Of a stretch of DNA of 64,000 nucleotides, positions 1 through 8,693 are shown piece after piece. The translations under genes were made by a program, and so were the position numbers. Source of the stretch: Micromonospora sp. WMMA1363. GTDB taxonomy: Bacteria > Actinomycetota > Actinomycetes > Mycobacteriales > Micromonosporaceae. The notes beneath the pieces are model-generated. The model was not told where the DNA came from. It ran no database searches and was given only the letters and a program-made list of their open reading frames with translations. The DNA is taken from NCBI RefSeq assembly GCF_030345795.1, contig NZ_JAUALB010000004.1:1-64000 (forward strand), in the 5' to 3' direction. Position 1 is the first letter of the stretch. The number at the start of each line of letters is the position of its first letter.

Positions 1-444
1 GACCATGTGGGCTTCGCGGTCGATGATGAGCGTGGTCAGGCGTTCGCCGTCGGGCAGCGCAAGTGGGCGTAGGTGTGGTACTTCCAGTGCTCGTGCTTGC
101 CGGTGACAGTTCGTAGTGTGTACGGCGACGGGCAGCCAGGTGCCGGGGGCGGAACGTCTGCCAGCACACGCATCCGTCCGCGATCGCAGACGGTGAATCG
201 GGGTCGTCGTAACGCAGGGATGCCACAGTTTTGGCGCGTCGTCTGGGGTGACGAGGGAACGTGCAGGCGTCGGGGCGCATAGGGTGAGCCTGTCGCGCCA
301 TTCGGCCGCGTAGCGGCTGCGAGGCGTCGAGCTGCTGGGCGCGTTGCGCTGCCGGTGTGTCCCGGTGGCTCGATGTAGAGCATGAAGTGCCAGTAGCCCG
401 CTCAGCTGTAGGTGAGATGCAGTCCTGGTTGGTTGGTAGGTCAT
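1..444 (-). CDS. Partial unknown protein, fourth gene of the graspetide operon
   Basis: The frame is open from an ATG at 444 to the window edge (148 codons). The ATG overlaps the stop codon of the methyltransferase gene as ATGA and has an AGGAGA ribosome site about six bases upstream, so it looks translationally coupled to that gene. The stretch nearest the window edge (ALPDGERLTTLIID) looks protein-like, while the middle has atypical codons and other frames also look partly coding, so one or more indels are possible, as in the two genes before it. No family is recognised. Position suggests a role in graspetide maturation or export; that is inference. Confidence 0.4.
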   Translation of the reverse strand, partial: MTYQPTRTASHLQLSGLLALHALHRATGTHRQRNAPSSSTPRSRYAAEWRDRLTLCAPTPARSLVTPDDAPKLWHPCVTTTPIHRLRSRTDACAGRRSAPGTWLPVAVHTTNCHRQARALEVPHLRPLALPDGERLTTLIIDREAHMV

Positions 445-1636
445 TGGTGGTCTCCTGTCCTGACCTGGCGGCGATTAGGTGATGCCGCCGGCATCACGTG
501 CGCTGGCGCCGGCTGGTCCGGTGGCCGGGTGGTGACGATGGTCGTGCTGGTGTGGTCGTGGTCGAGCCAGATGTGGTGACGGCCGTCGTCGGGGCGGTGA
601 TGCCGTACCGGTCGATGCTGGGCGGTGCCAGCGGTGCCAGCGGTGCCAGTGTCGTGACGGTCCACAGCGGTCGGGGGCCGCCGTAGGTGACGGTGGCGGT
701 GTCCCGGCCGGGCCGGTACTGGATCCAGGAGCAGTCCTCGGCGTGGAGGAACACGCCGTCGCCGCCGTCTGGTAGGTGCCACTGATGGGGCCGAGGTTGG
801 GCAGGGCGGTCTGGAGCAGGAACCCGAAGCTGCGGTCGGTGAACGCGTCGACGGGATGTCGGTGTGGCGTGTTCCGGGTCGGTGAAGTCGAACACGGTGG
901 TCGGGTCGGTGCCGTTGCGGAGGGGTGCTCGGCGCGGGCGCGCAGCCACATGAAGTGCCCGGTGTGTCGTGGAACCGGCCGCGTACCTGGTGGGGCCGTT
1001 TTGTCGGCGATGATCACGCGGAGGCCAGTTCGCCGCGGATGTCGGCCACGATCCTGCCGCGGTCGGTGAGTTGGGTGATCCACGTCGGGGGATGGCGGTG
1101 ACCGCCGCGGTGGCGATGATCCTGTCGAACGGGGCGTGGGCGGGCACGCCGCCTGCGCCGTCTCCTGCTGTTAGGTGCGGGTGGTAGCCGAGGCTGGCCA
1201 GCCGTGTGCGTGCGGTCTCGACGAGCAGGGGTCGATGTCGATGCTGGCTACCTGCCGGTCGCCGAGGCGGTGGCATAGCAGGGCGGTGTTGTAGCCGGTG
1301 CCGGTGCCGATCTCCAGGACCGTCGTGTTGTCGGTGACGTCGAGCATGTCGCATCCGCGCCATCAGCTCGGCCGAGTCGACGAGCTGGTGGGGACCGTGA
1401 AGCCGCCCCCGGGGTGCGGGGCGACCTGCGTGACCAGCGACTCGTCGGCGTAGACCGCGGCGAGCCCGGCCGGGGTGTCCGCGTCGACGCGGCTGTTGCT
1501 GTCGTCTTCGAGGTAGAAGTGGGGGACGAAGATGTGTCGGGGATTGGGTGAACGCCGCTCGCCAGCCAGGGGTCAGGGCCCCGGCGCGGGTCAGGGCCGC
1601 GGCCAGTTCGTCCGCGTGCCGCTGCCACGTGCTCAT
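441..1636 (-). pseudogene. Protein-carboxylate methyltransferase of a graspetide cluster (TgmC-like), several frameshifts
   Basis: Starts at an ATG that overlaps the stop of the ATP-grasp gene. Pieces of a PIMT-like SAM methyltransferase appear in successive frames: an N-terminus starting MSTWQRHADELAAAL, then RHIFVPHFYLEDDS, YADESLVTQVAP, a glycine-rich SAM loop around 1300-1340, and LVETARTRLASLGYHP around 1200. The end is TGDHQ at 441, shortly after a copy of the 19-bp palindrome encoding MPAASP. At least four frame changes are needed to read it through, so it is a pseudogene or the local sequence has indel errors. In intact clusters such enzymes methylate a carboxylate of the peptide, often an Asp, beside the ATP-grasp ligase. 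Confidence 0.65.
479..497. repeat. 19-bp palindrome copy (exact)
   Basis: Exact GTGATGCCGCCGGCATCAC. It lies in the 3' end of the methyltransferase reading frame and encodes MPAAS on the minus strand. Confidence 0.9.
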
Positions 1637-2623
1637 CCCCGTGTTCCTTGCAGCAGCAGCTCCGCGATGGCGTCAGCGATGGGGGCGCCGGTCTCGTGTT
1701 CCAGCCACAACCAGTGGCCGACCGGGTTGCACTCCAGGAAGATCCACTGCTCGGATGGGGTGACGGCGAAGTCGAACGCGCCGTAGGCCAGGCCCATCTG
1801 GGTCAGGAATCGGTCGATGCCCGACGCCACCGCCTCGGGCACGGAGACCCGCCGTAGTGAGCGAGTCGTAGTCGGCGCGCCAGTCCACCCGGCCGGCCGG
1901 CGAGGACGAGCGGATCGACACGGCGAGCAGCGTCTTCCCGGCCGCCGTGACCCGGACCTCGTAGGCCTTGTTGATGTACTCCTGCACCAGGTGCGCGGTC
2001 ATCGCGAACGCGTCCGGGTCGACCGACGCGGGGTCGATGATCGTGGTGTAGGTCTTGGTCGGCTCCTCGCCGTTCTCGGCGAACACCAGTGAGGACAACG
2101 GTTTACACACCACCGGGCCCCCGATCTGGCGGGCGAAGTCGACTACATCGGTGTGCACGTTGCTCACCAGCGTGCGCGGCACCGCGAGCCCGCACCGCGC
2201 GGCCACCGACAGCTGCAACGGCTTGTACTCGGCGGCGGCACTGCGGACCGGATCGTTGACCCACCGCGCATCCAGGCTCGCCAGGAGACCGCCCCAGCCG
2301 TGGCGGGCCTCGACAGCCGCCCACACCTCATCGGCCGGTGACATCCCCGACGGCAGCCGGAAACTGGTCGGACGCCAGTAGAACACCGATCGAACCCGCT
2401 CCAGGTCCAGCACGCCCCAGGCGCCGGTCACCGACCCGGCCCAGCCGCCCGCCGCCGCGGTTGTCGCCGACAACCCCAACCCGAGTGGGAAGTCACCCGT
2501 GTCGAACCGGGCGATGGTGGCCCCGGCCCGCGCCAACGCGCAGACCACCGCCTCCGCTGTCGGATCCCCCGCGCTGGTCAAGACCAGGACCGTGTCCCTG
2601 GACGTCACGTCCCGACGGCCCAC
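1633..2623 (-). pseudogene. ATP-grasp ribosomal peptide maturase (graspetide ligase, TgmB-like), one frameshift
   Basis: A GTG start four bases after the precursor stop gives an ATP-grasp ligase with an N-terminal pre-ATP domain (VLVLTSAGDPTAEAVV), the WRPTSFRLP segment typical of the family, and the ATP-binding core PVVCKPLSS near residue 170. The frame changes near 1850; the C-terminus continues in another frame with GIDRFLTQMGLAYGAFDF and FLECNPVGHW, the metal-binding ECNP end of the fold. A single base restores about 330 residues, the normal length. Family enzymes phosphorylate Asp/Glu side chains of the precursor and form ester or amide cross-links with Ser, Thr or Lys. The gene order precursor, ligase, methyltransferase matches tgm-type loci. 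Confidence 0.75.
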
Positions 2624-2626
2624 CCG

Positions 2627-2893
2627 CTAGCTGTCCGAGCCCGTGTCGGCCTGACTGTCACGGCGCACCGTGCCGTCAGACGACGTCTCCGTCGCCATGT
2701 TCGTGCGCGGAGAGGTGGCGGTGGTGTGGTGCTTACCCTGCACCGGCATCGGCACCGCCAGACTCGCCCCATACGGGCGACGCCGACCCGGCGCATGCGC
2801 CATCGGATAGCTCACCCCGCCAGGCTCCCCCATCGGCAGCAGCGCCGCGGGCGAGAACAACGGGGCAACCACCCTGGGCAACGATCGCGTCAT
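2627..2893 (-). CDS. Putative ATP-grasp-modified RiPP precursor
   Basis: An 88-residue protein with a GGGAAGGGA ribosome site before its ATG. The N-terminal half contains LLPMGEPGGVSYPMAHAP and RRRPYGASLAVPMP, resembling the conserved leader of grasp-target peptides (LxPxGxPxG, then a Pro/Tyr segment). The last 30 residues are rich in Thr, Ser, Asp and Glu (TNMATETSSDG, ADTGSDS), which would supply hydroxyl donors and acidic acceptors for ester cross-links. It is directly upstream of the ligase with three bases between the genes. Core boundaries are not defined by a visible cleavage site. Since both downstream enzymes look frameshifted, the product may no longer be made. Confidence 0.7.
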   Translation of the reverse strand: MTRSLPRVVAPLFSPAALLPMGEPGGVSYPMAHAPGRRRPYGASLAVPMPVQGKHHTTATSPRTNMATETSSDGTVRRDSQADTGSDS

Positions 2894-3096
2894 ACCGCAC
2901 AGTCCCTTCCCGCATCAGATCGCAGGCGTACCCGGCCTGCACCATGTGGCGCCGATGGGTGCGCTGCCTCAGCACCGTAGGACGAAACGGGTAACCGCGC
3001 CACCACCCCGCCCGGCCACCCACGACCGGCTCGCGCGGCGAGGGGCGCCGGTACCCCGATTGAGGTTGTGGATGATGAGTCCATCGGCCGGGTAGC

Positions 3097-3131
3097 GTCC
3101 TCGGCTGCACAACTTCCAGGCAGCCGAGGAC
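3097..3131. promoter_or_regulatory. 12-bp inverted repeat between divergent genes
   Basis: GTCCTCGGCTGC and its exact complement GCAGCCGAGGAC are separated by 11 bases, just upstream of the GTG at 3147 and about 200 bp upstream of the graspetide precursor. It could be an operator for the divergent promoters or a structured leader. No poly-T follows, so it is not a simple terminator. Confidence 0.45.
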
Positions 3132-3146
3132 GAACGGTAGGCGACA

Positions 3147-3809
3147 GTGGAGCACGATGACGGGTGGCGTTTCCACACCGGCATTCCCCGCGCCGACCAA
3201 GCGCGGCTACTGCACTTCATGATCCGTCGATGGCGCTGGGGAACCCTGCGGCACGGATGGCGCGGCCCCTTGGGCATCGCCGCCGTGGTCGGTGCTGCCG
3301 GCGCCGGCATCGCCGGGATCATCGCCACGATGCTGATGCCATGGGCCCCGGAACTGCTGGTGCTGCCGCTGGCCGTGATACCAGCCGTGATCATCGCAGT
3401 CGCGACGGGACAGGTGGCGATCCGACGAGTCTGGCAGCGACGGCTCCAACACCCCGAACGTGGGTGGGTGCCGCACTGGTGCGAAGGCCCCCACGGTGAA
3501 CTCGCCATCCGGTGGACCCAGCCGCTGTCGGCCGATCACCGCCCGGAACGCTGGTACGGCATGGACCTCTACGGCAGCGGCGGAGCCGGTCGACGCCTCC
3601 TGCACTGGCTGCAACGGCGCGCTGACGCCCGCGGCGCTGTCCTCGTCATCCGGACCACCCGGCCACCGCTGGTCACCTACTACCAGAGCTGCGGCTTCAT
3701 GATCAGCAAGGAAACACCGGTACGCCTGGGCCGATGGACGCAGATCGGCGCCACCGTGCTGTACTACCCCGCCACCAGCACGTGGCGCCCCGGACGCAAG
3801 GCCAGGTAA
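3147..3809 (+). CDS. Membrane-anchored GNAT-like acetyltransferase
   Basis: A 220-residue protein from a GTG start. Residues about 45-95 form two hydrophobic segments (GIAAVVGAAGAGIAGIIATM and ELLVLPLAVIPAVIIAVATG), predicting a hairpin membrane anchor. The C-terminal half has a GNAT-like pattern: GSGGAGRRLLHWLQRRADARG, which could be the acetyl-CoA pyrophosphate loop, and VTYYQSCGFMIS, the common terminal strand-loop of GNAT enzymes. It is transcribed divergently from the graspetide operon. Substrate and any link to the peptide are unknown. The ribosome site is weak, so an ATG further in could be used. Confidence 0.5.
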   Translation: MEHDDGWRFHTGIPRADQARLLHFMIRRWRWGTLRHGWRGPLGIAAVVGAAGAGIAGIIATMLMPWAPELLVLPLAVIPAVIIAVATGQVAIRRVWQRRLQHPERGWVPHWCEGPHGELAIRWTQPLSADHRPERWYGMDLYGSGGAGRRLLHWLQRRADARGAVLVIRTTRPPLVTYYQSCGFMISKETPVRLGRWTQIGATVLYYPATSTWRPGRKAR

Positions 3810-3862
3810 CCACCGCGCTACACCTCCTTGACCACACCCCCACCCGACAACCGCAGTAGCTC

Positions 3863-3877
3863 GATGCCGCCGGCATC
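3863..3877. repeat. Palindrome copy, 15-bp core
   Basis: GATGCCGCCGGCATC core intact; the outer left bases differ from the 19-bp consensus. Intergenic. Confidence 0.85.
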
Positions 3878-4075
3878 ACCGGTACGGCCACGCCGGCAAC
3901 GATCGCGCCCGATGGGCAAATCGGCTGATGGATGAGCCCCCGAAGCTCGCGCCGAGCTGGCCCGCCCGCCACGGGGGGTGCACGCGTACCGCACCAAGCG
4001 CGAGAGTCGCGGCGGGCGTCCCGACGAATTTGTCGTCGCCGGGTAGGCACCCCGGTGCCTCAGGTATCTGGTGCC

Positions 4076-4093
4076 TGATGCCGGCGGCATCAC
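4076..4093. repeat. Palindrome copy
   Basis: TGATGCCGGCGGCATCAC, lacking only the first G of the consensus. Intergenic. Confidence 0.88.
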
Positions 4094-4123
4094 CCGGACC
4101 GGCCTATCACCCCAACCACCACG

Positions 4124-4142
4124 GTGATGCCGGCGGCATCAC
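4124..4142. repeat. Palindrome copy (exact)
   Basis: Exact GTGATGCCGGCGGCATCAC, in direct company with the copy at 4076. Confidence 0.9.
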
Positions 4143-4326
4143 TCTCCTCGACATCACCTCTGCCACCAGACGATCTGCATGCAATCCCTCAACGTCGGCC
4201 ACCGTATACACGATCCCCTGTCCGCACTTCGAGTCCAACCGCTGCGCCTTGCCCGACACTGGAGTAGGGAGTACGCCCGGAAAACCGGCAGTGAAAGCCA
4301 CCGAGCTGGCCGAATACCGCCGGGTA

Positions 4327-5280
4327 TCAAGGCCACCAAGTCCGGTGGCAACGGCGACAGCTACGTAGCAGCCCGGCCGCGCTGGTGACCTGTCGGCGGA
4401 TGATCTGTTCCACGCGAACGTCGTCGGCGTCATCGGCGGCGGATGCGGCCTGGCGTAGGAACCAGGCGGCGCTCCAGAGGCGATGCCAGCCCAGTGCCCA
4501 CACGTCGGCGGGTTGGCCGCCGCGAGGGTCGAGCACGCGTGGGTCGCCGCCTGCGTGGATGTACGCGTGAAGTTGGGTGTCGATGCGGGCGGTGTCGGGT
4601 GGCTGCCGGGTGCCTTGCCAGGTCGCGAGGTCGAAGATGCCTGGTCCGACATAGGCCATGGCGAAGTCGATCATGTGTACGCCGTGGCGCCCGATGTGTA
4701 GCGCGGTCGGGTGGAACTCGCCGTGCACGACGCCGAACGGCGGGGTTTCGGCACCGGAAACCAGGCGCCGGGCATCCCGGGCGAGCAGGTCAAGGGGCCG
4801 CAGGAGGTCCGCAGCGCCGGGGAGCCGGCCATCGGCCCGTAACCCGGTCAGCAGCGCGATCGCGCTGGACGGGATGTCTGCGAGCTGGGCTTCGCCCCAC
4901 ACGTGCAGGCCACCAGGCTCGATCGTGGCCTGGTGCAAGGCCGCAGCAGCCGCCGCACCGTCGATGTCATCGGGCTCGCGTACGGGATCCCCGAGATCAT
5001 CCATGACCATGACCAGCCTGTTGTCGTGGATTGTGGCGGCGAGGACGGCGGGCACGGGTACCCCGGCGTCGGCGGCGGCCCGCAGTACCCGGGCCTCTCC
5101 GGTGAACGGCGCCATGGCGTATTTGACGATCACGGTGTGGCCGTCGGCCAGGGTGAGCCGTTGCACTCCGGACAGTTCCCACACCCGGATGGCCTCACGC
5201 CTGGTTGGGGCGGCGAGGCCCGCGCGCTGGCACAGCTCCTCGCAGACCGCGTTGAGCTGGGGCACATCGAGTGGGCTCAT
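4327..5280 (-). CDS. Aminoglycoside phosphotransferase-like kinase
   Basis: A 317-residue APH/choline-kinase-fold protein. Visible motifs are the nucleotide-binding Lys in HTVIVKYA (about K53), a hinge MVMDDLGDP near 91-99, the catalytic loop HGEFHPTAL (186-194; HGxxHxxN-like with Leu at the usual Asn place) and IDFAMA (204-209) in place of DFG. The Asp-to-Glu and Asn-to-Leu changes in the catalytic loop make activity uncertain. It probably phosphorylates a small hydroxylated molecule; resistance to an antibiotic is only one option. Its start overlaps the stop of the upstream HD gene, so the two are co-transcribed. Confidence 0.75.
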   Translation of the reverse strand: MSPLDVPQLNAVCEELCQRAGLAAPTRREAIRVWELSGVQRLTLADGHTVIVKYAMAPFTGEARVLRAAADAGVPVPAVLAATIHDNRLVMVMDDLGDPVREPDDIDGAAAAAALHQATIEPGGLHVWGEAQLADIPSSAIALLTGLRADGRLPGAADLLRPLDLLARDARRLVSGAETPPFGVVHGEFHPTALHIGRHGVHMIDFAMAYVGPGIFDLATWQGTRQPPDTARIDTQLHAYIHAGGDPRVLDPRGGQPADVWALGWHRLWSAAWFLRQAASAADDADDVRVEQIIRRQVTSAAGLLRSCRRCHRTWWP

Positions 5281-5858
5281 GATCTGGAGACCGCCGCTGT
5301 GGCCTCGGCGAGGTCGACCAAAACGGTGTCGAGAGCCGCGCTGAGGCTTGCGGGTACGGCGTCGACGCTCGTGCGCTGGAAGGTGCGGAAGAAGGCGAGC
5401 AGGTCAAGCAGCGGACGGCGGCGGGCGAAGAACGCAGTGACGTCGCCGGACAGGCCCGCCCGGCGCAGCAGCGACCGCAGGGCGACGACCTTGTCCGCCG
5501 TTGACAGCAGCATGAGGTGGCCGTCGGCGGGGTCGGGGATGACCGGCTCCTGGCGGTCGATGGCATCGTGCTCGGACTGCATGCCCCGGATCAGCCGGCG
5601 GACCTCCGCGCCGAACCGATCGTCGAGGAACCCGTCGAGGTCCAGGGTGGCGGGCGCGAACTCGGGCGCGTCGTGCAGCAGCGCGGCGGCCACGACGTCG
5701 GCGTCCACGTCAGGCTGGTGTTCGCCGACGGTGACGGCGACGCGGGCGGCGTGGGTGAGCGCGGGCCGGTCGTCGATCGTGCGCCCCGCGCACCATTGCT
5801 TAGCCACCGCCAGGGCGTCCTCGACGACCGGCGCCCGGGGCGGCGCGAAAATCGTCAT
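5277..5858 (-). CDS. HD-domain phosphohydrolase
   Basis: The protein is 193 residues from an ATG preceded by AGGAGGT at ideal spacing; a longer upstream frame exists but lacks such a site. HD signature: THAARVA around H36 and LLHDAPE with the HD pair at 62-63, then a helical region with STADKV around 158, typical of RelA/SpoT-type and YfbR-like HD hydrolases. Such enzymes cleave phosphates from nucleotides or alarmones. It overlaps the kinase-like gene by four bases. Together with the deoxyribosyltransferase-like protein at 8694 it gives the cassette a nucleotide-metabolism flavour, which is inference. Confidence 0.72.
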   Translation of the reverse strand: MTIFAPPRAPVVEDALAVAKQWCAGRTIDDRPALTHAARVAVTVGEHQPDVDADVVAAALLHDAPEFAPATLDLDGFLDDRFGAEVRRLIRGMQSEHDAIDRQEPVIPDPADGHLMLLSTADKVVALRSLLRRAGLSGDVTAFFARRRPLLDLLAFFRTFQRTSVDAVPASLSAALDTVLVDLAEATAAVSRS

Positions 5859-5894
5859 CGCCAATACCTCCTGTTCAGCCCCTACGATGTGAGG

Positions 5895-6347
5895 GTGGAA
5901 GGTCCGCTGGAGCGCTGGTGCGAAGAGACGTGCGGGATCTGCCCCGCGCAGCTGCTCGCGCCCGGCCGGTTCGACGTCGTCGCCCGGCCCGCCCGTGAAC
6001 TGGCGTTCAACCAGCGGCTCGGCTGGCGGGCGACCCCTTCGGGGACCCCGGTGTGCGTGCACCCGTACCGGGTGGGGATGCCGCCCGGGGCGTACGCATC
6101 GGCTCGTGAGCCGTTGCCGGACCTGGCGCATCTCCAAGTCCTTGAGCCACCGCAGGAAGCGCTCGTGCTGCCCGACTCGCTGGATGATCTGAGCGCGTGG
6201 ATGGTGGCGCATCTGCGGACCACCGGCCCGGACCGGATCTTCACCGTGGTGGCTCGGCTGGAACGGATCGCCGGGGAGAGGTTCGCACCCGGCGAGGTCG
6301 TGAAGATCCTGCGCCGGGTGCTGTCGGTCGAGATGGCCAGGGTTTAG
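5895..6347 (+). CDS. Unknown 150-residue protein
   Basis: Starts with GTG (VEGPLERW), diverging from the HD gene with 36 bp between starts. Not recognised. It has two close cysteines in CEETCGIC near residues 9-15, a Pro-rich middle and a helical C-terminal third (DDLSAWMVAHL, ARLERIAGERF). No membrane segment. The stop overlaps the stop region of the convergent gene at 6344 by four bases, suggesting a compact, selected gene pair. Confidence 0.55.
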   Translation: MEGPLERWCEETCGICPAQLLAPGRFDVVARPARELAFNQRLGWRATPSGTPVCVHPYRVGMPPGAYASAREPLPDLAHLQVLEPPQEALVLPDSLDDLSAWMVAHLRTTGPDRIFTVVARLERIAGERFAPGEVVKILRRVLSVEMARV

Positions 6348-6946
6348 ACGGCCACCCGCTCGGCGTCGTCGCCGAACATGGCGTCGAAGTCGATGTCATG
6401 CGACCGGCCGCCCGCCGTGATGCCGACGGTGCCGTACAGCTCGTTGAGGTGGGCGATGCGCCGGTTGACCTCGCGGGAGTCGAGCCAGTAGCGCACCGGC
6501 TGCTCGCCCCAGCCGGCCGCGGCGTAGTACACGTCGGTGACGCACCCGCGGGTGTAGGTGAAGTCCTCCAAGTCGGTGTCGTGCGGGAACAGCACCCCGA
6601 GGTCACGCTCGATCCACGACATGACGGTGTGCTGGGCCAGGACGGCGTGAACCATGTCGTCGACGGGCAACGACAGCAGCAGCTCGGCGACCTTCTCGTC
6701 GCCGCCCGACAGTTCGAACACGGCAGCCTTGAGCGCGAGCGCCCGCATCGCCTCGACCAACAGCGGCTGCCCATCCGAGTCCAGGTTGAACCGGCTGATG
6801 GAGGGCATGCCGGTGTAGGTCGCCCAACACGGGCTGTACTTCATGCTGCTGGTCGTGAACCGCTCCCAGAGCTTGTGAGCCTGCATCTGGCTCAGGATCT
6901 CGGCGGCGCGGGCGCCAACGGCCGCGGGATCGAGTGTGGTTTCCAT
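6344..6946 (-). CDS. Unknown 200-residue protein
   Basis: ATG start with a GGAG ribosome site (METTLDPAAVGARAAEIL). Not recognised. It is a soluble, acidic protein with helices at the N-terminus, a segment ELLLSLPVDDMVHAVLAQH and a DIDFDAMFGDDAERVAV tail. Convergent with the 5895 gene. Lacks signal peptide and membrane segments. The neighbouring kinase-like, HD and deoxyribosyltransferase-like genes suggest a shared pathway. Confidence 0.6.
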   Translation of the reverse strand: METTLDPAAVGARAAEILSQMQAHKLWERFTTSSMKYSPCWATYTGMPSISRFNLDSDGQPLLVEAMRALALKAAVFELSGGDEKVAELLLSLPVDDMVHAVLAQHTVMSWIERDLGVLFPHDTDLEDFTYTRGCVTDVYYAAAGWGEQPVRYWLDSREVNRRIAHLNELYGTVGITAGGRSHDIDFDAMFGDDAERVAV

Positions 6947-7079
6947 GATCGCTCCTTCGCTATCGCCAGCAGGGACGGGACACCCCTGCTTCTGGGCCCC
7001 GGTGCAGGTCCGTTGAGGCGGGGGCACGCCGGGCCCGGTCCGGGGTGCGGTCGGCGCCGTACCCGGGCGTGCCCCCGGC

Positions 7080-7271
7080 TCAGGACCGCATGGCGAGCAG
7101 GCGTCGCCAGGCAGACGACAGCAGCGGCGCGACGCCGGCGCGGTCGCCGATCAGCGAATGCAGCTGCTGGGTCGGGGCGGCCAGGGCAGCGGCCGGGCAC
7201 GGCAGGTCACCGCCGCAGGAGCACACCTCACGCCCCCGCTCGTACGACCACGTGACGCGGTGCTGGCCCAT
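7080..7271 (-). CDS. Small Cys-containing protein
   Basis: A 63-residue protein (MGQHRVTWSYERGREV) with a good GGAGGT ribosome site. It contains C-x-C and a further Cys (CSCGGDLPC), which could bind a metal, and a short helical tail. Not recognised. Upstream of the 6344 gene on the same strand with a 133-bp gap. Confidence 0.5.
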   Translation of the reverse strand: MGQHRVTWSYERGREVCSCGGDLPCPAAALAAPTQQLHSLIGDRAGVAPLLSSAWRRLLAMRS

Positions 7272-7458
7272 AGTCCACCTCCGACTCCGGCAGGGTCCGG
7301 GTGCAGCGGCCCGGAGGCTCGTGTCACGGACCACCACGTCCCGTGGGCCGACCGTAGTCCCATCGACGGACATGACTGGTGCCAAGTGGCACCGCAACGT
7401 CTACCCTGGTGGCAGGCGATGACCAGACAAGTCGATCGTCCACAAGGGAAGGAAAGTG

Positions 7459-8661
7459 ATGCGGCCACCGCGCCTGATCTCCGACGAACCGATCGGCGAT
7501 CGCATCAAACTGCTGCGCCAGCAGCGCGGCTGGTCGATCCGCTACGCCGCCAGCGTCGCCCGGATAAGCCACACCACGTGGTCGCGCATCGAGAACGGCC
7601 TGCGGTCGGCCGACAACCGGTTCGTCCTCGCCGAGATCGCCACCGCGCTGCGGGTGCCGCTGTCCGACCTGACCACGACCGGGGTACTGCCCGGTGACAA
7701 GGGCCAGTCCCGCGAGGCGATCCACGGCATCACCAAGGCGATCATCGAAGCCGACCTCGACTACCCGGCCACCGTCGCGGCCGGACCGCTCCCGCCGCTG
7801 CTGCAACAGCTCGACACCGTGGCCGCGCTGCGGTTCGGCTGCGACTACCTCGGTGCCGCCCGCCTCCTACCCGAACTCCTGGCGGGTCTGCACGCCGCAG
7901 CCGCCGGCAGCCAACGCGCCGAAGCGCTCAAGGCCCTGGTGATCACCGCCGACGCGGCCTCGTTCGTCATCCGATACCTCGGCGAACCCGCCTCCGCCGT
8001 ACTCGTGGCCGACCGCGCCCGGCAAGCCGCGACCGCCCTTGACGACCCGATCATGCTGGGCATGGCCGCCTGGTCGCAGGCCCACGCCGCCAGCGGCATC
8101 GGCCTCTACACCCGCGCGCAGATCATCGCCGAGCAGGGCGCCACCGCGCTGCAAGGGCACCTGGCCAAGCCCGGCGGCCTCGAACTGCTCGGACAGCTGG
8201 TCACCCTGTCCGGGTTCGCCAAGTACGCCCAAGGCGACATCGACGGCGCCGCCGCCGCGGTCACCGAGGCCGCCGACATCGCCGCGCGCACCGGCCAATC
8301 CGACGCGCTCGGCCTCAACTTCGGCCCCACCAACATCGACTTCTGGCGCATCAGCATGGAAGCCGACGGCAACGATCCCGGCCACGCCGTGCACATCGCC
8401 CGCGGCGTGACCCCGCACCTCGTCCCGGCCGTGTCCCGGCAGGTCGCGTTCTACATCGACCTCGCCCGCGCCCTGTCGAATACCGGCAAGGACACCGAGG
8501 CAGTGCGGATGCTCCTGGTCGGCGAACGCCTCGCGCCGCAGCGCGTGCGCAGCTCCCCGATCGTGGCCGAAACCCTGCGCGGCGCCCTGGACCGGGCCCG
8601 GCGTGGCTCGGGCTGGGCCGAGCTGCGCGGCCTGTGCGAACGTGTCGGCATCCAGCTCTGA
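7459..8661 (+). CDS. XRE-family regulator with TPR-like C-terminal domain
   Basis: About 400 residues; GTG at 7456 and ATG at 7459 are both possible behind GGGAAGGAAAG. Residues about 10-70 form a Cro/CI helix-turn-helix (IKLLRQQRGWSIRYAASVARISHTTWSRIENG). The rest is all-alpha, Ala-rich repeats typical of TPR-type sensor domains, resembling in layout the regulator at 25950. Such proteins often regulate an adjacent biosynthetic cassette in response to a peptide or small molecule. Followed 32 bp later by the deoxyribosyltransferase-like gene on the same strand. Confidence 0.8.
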   Translation: MRPPRLISDEPIGDRIKLLRQQRGWSIRYAASVARISHTTWSRIENGLRSADNRFVLAEIATALRVPLSDLTTTGVLPGDKGQSREAIHGITKAIIEADLDYPATVAAGPLPPLLQQLDTVAALRFGCDYLGAARLLPELLAGLHAAAAGSQRAEALKALVITADAASFVIRYLGEPASAVLVADRARQAATALDDPIMLGMAAWSQAHAASGIGLYTRAQIIAEQGATALQGHLAKPGGLELLGQLVTLSGFAKYAQGDIDGAAAAVTEAADIAARTGQSDALGLNFGPTNIDFWRISMEADGNDPGHAVHIARGVTPHLVPAVSRQVAFYIDLARALSNTGKDTEAVRMLLVGERLAPQRVRSSPIVAETLRGALDRARRGSGWAELRGLCERVGIQL

Positions 8662-8693
8662 TGACCAGCCACCCAGCAGCAAGGAGAACCCCC

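Larger units (their letters stand above)
3810..4326. other. Non-coding gap with three palindrome copies
   Basis: Between two convergent genes. No convincing coding frame. It holds copies of the dispersed palindrome at 3863, 4076 and 4124, the last two only about 30 bp apart. Confidence 0.7.

Noticed and set aside
4107..4652. Minus-strand frame overlapping the kinase-like gene end
   Set aside because: Ser/Thr/Pro-rich shadow of the 4327-5280 gene and the repeat region.
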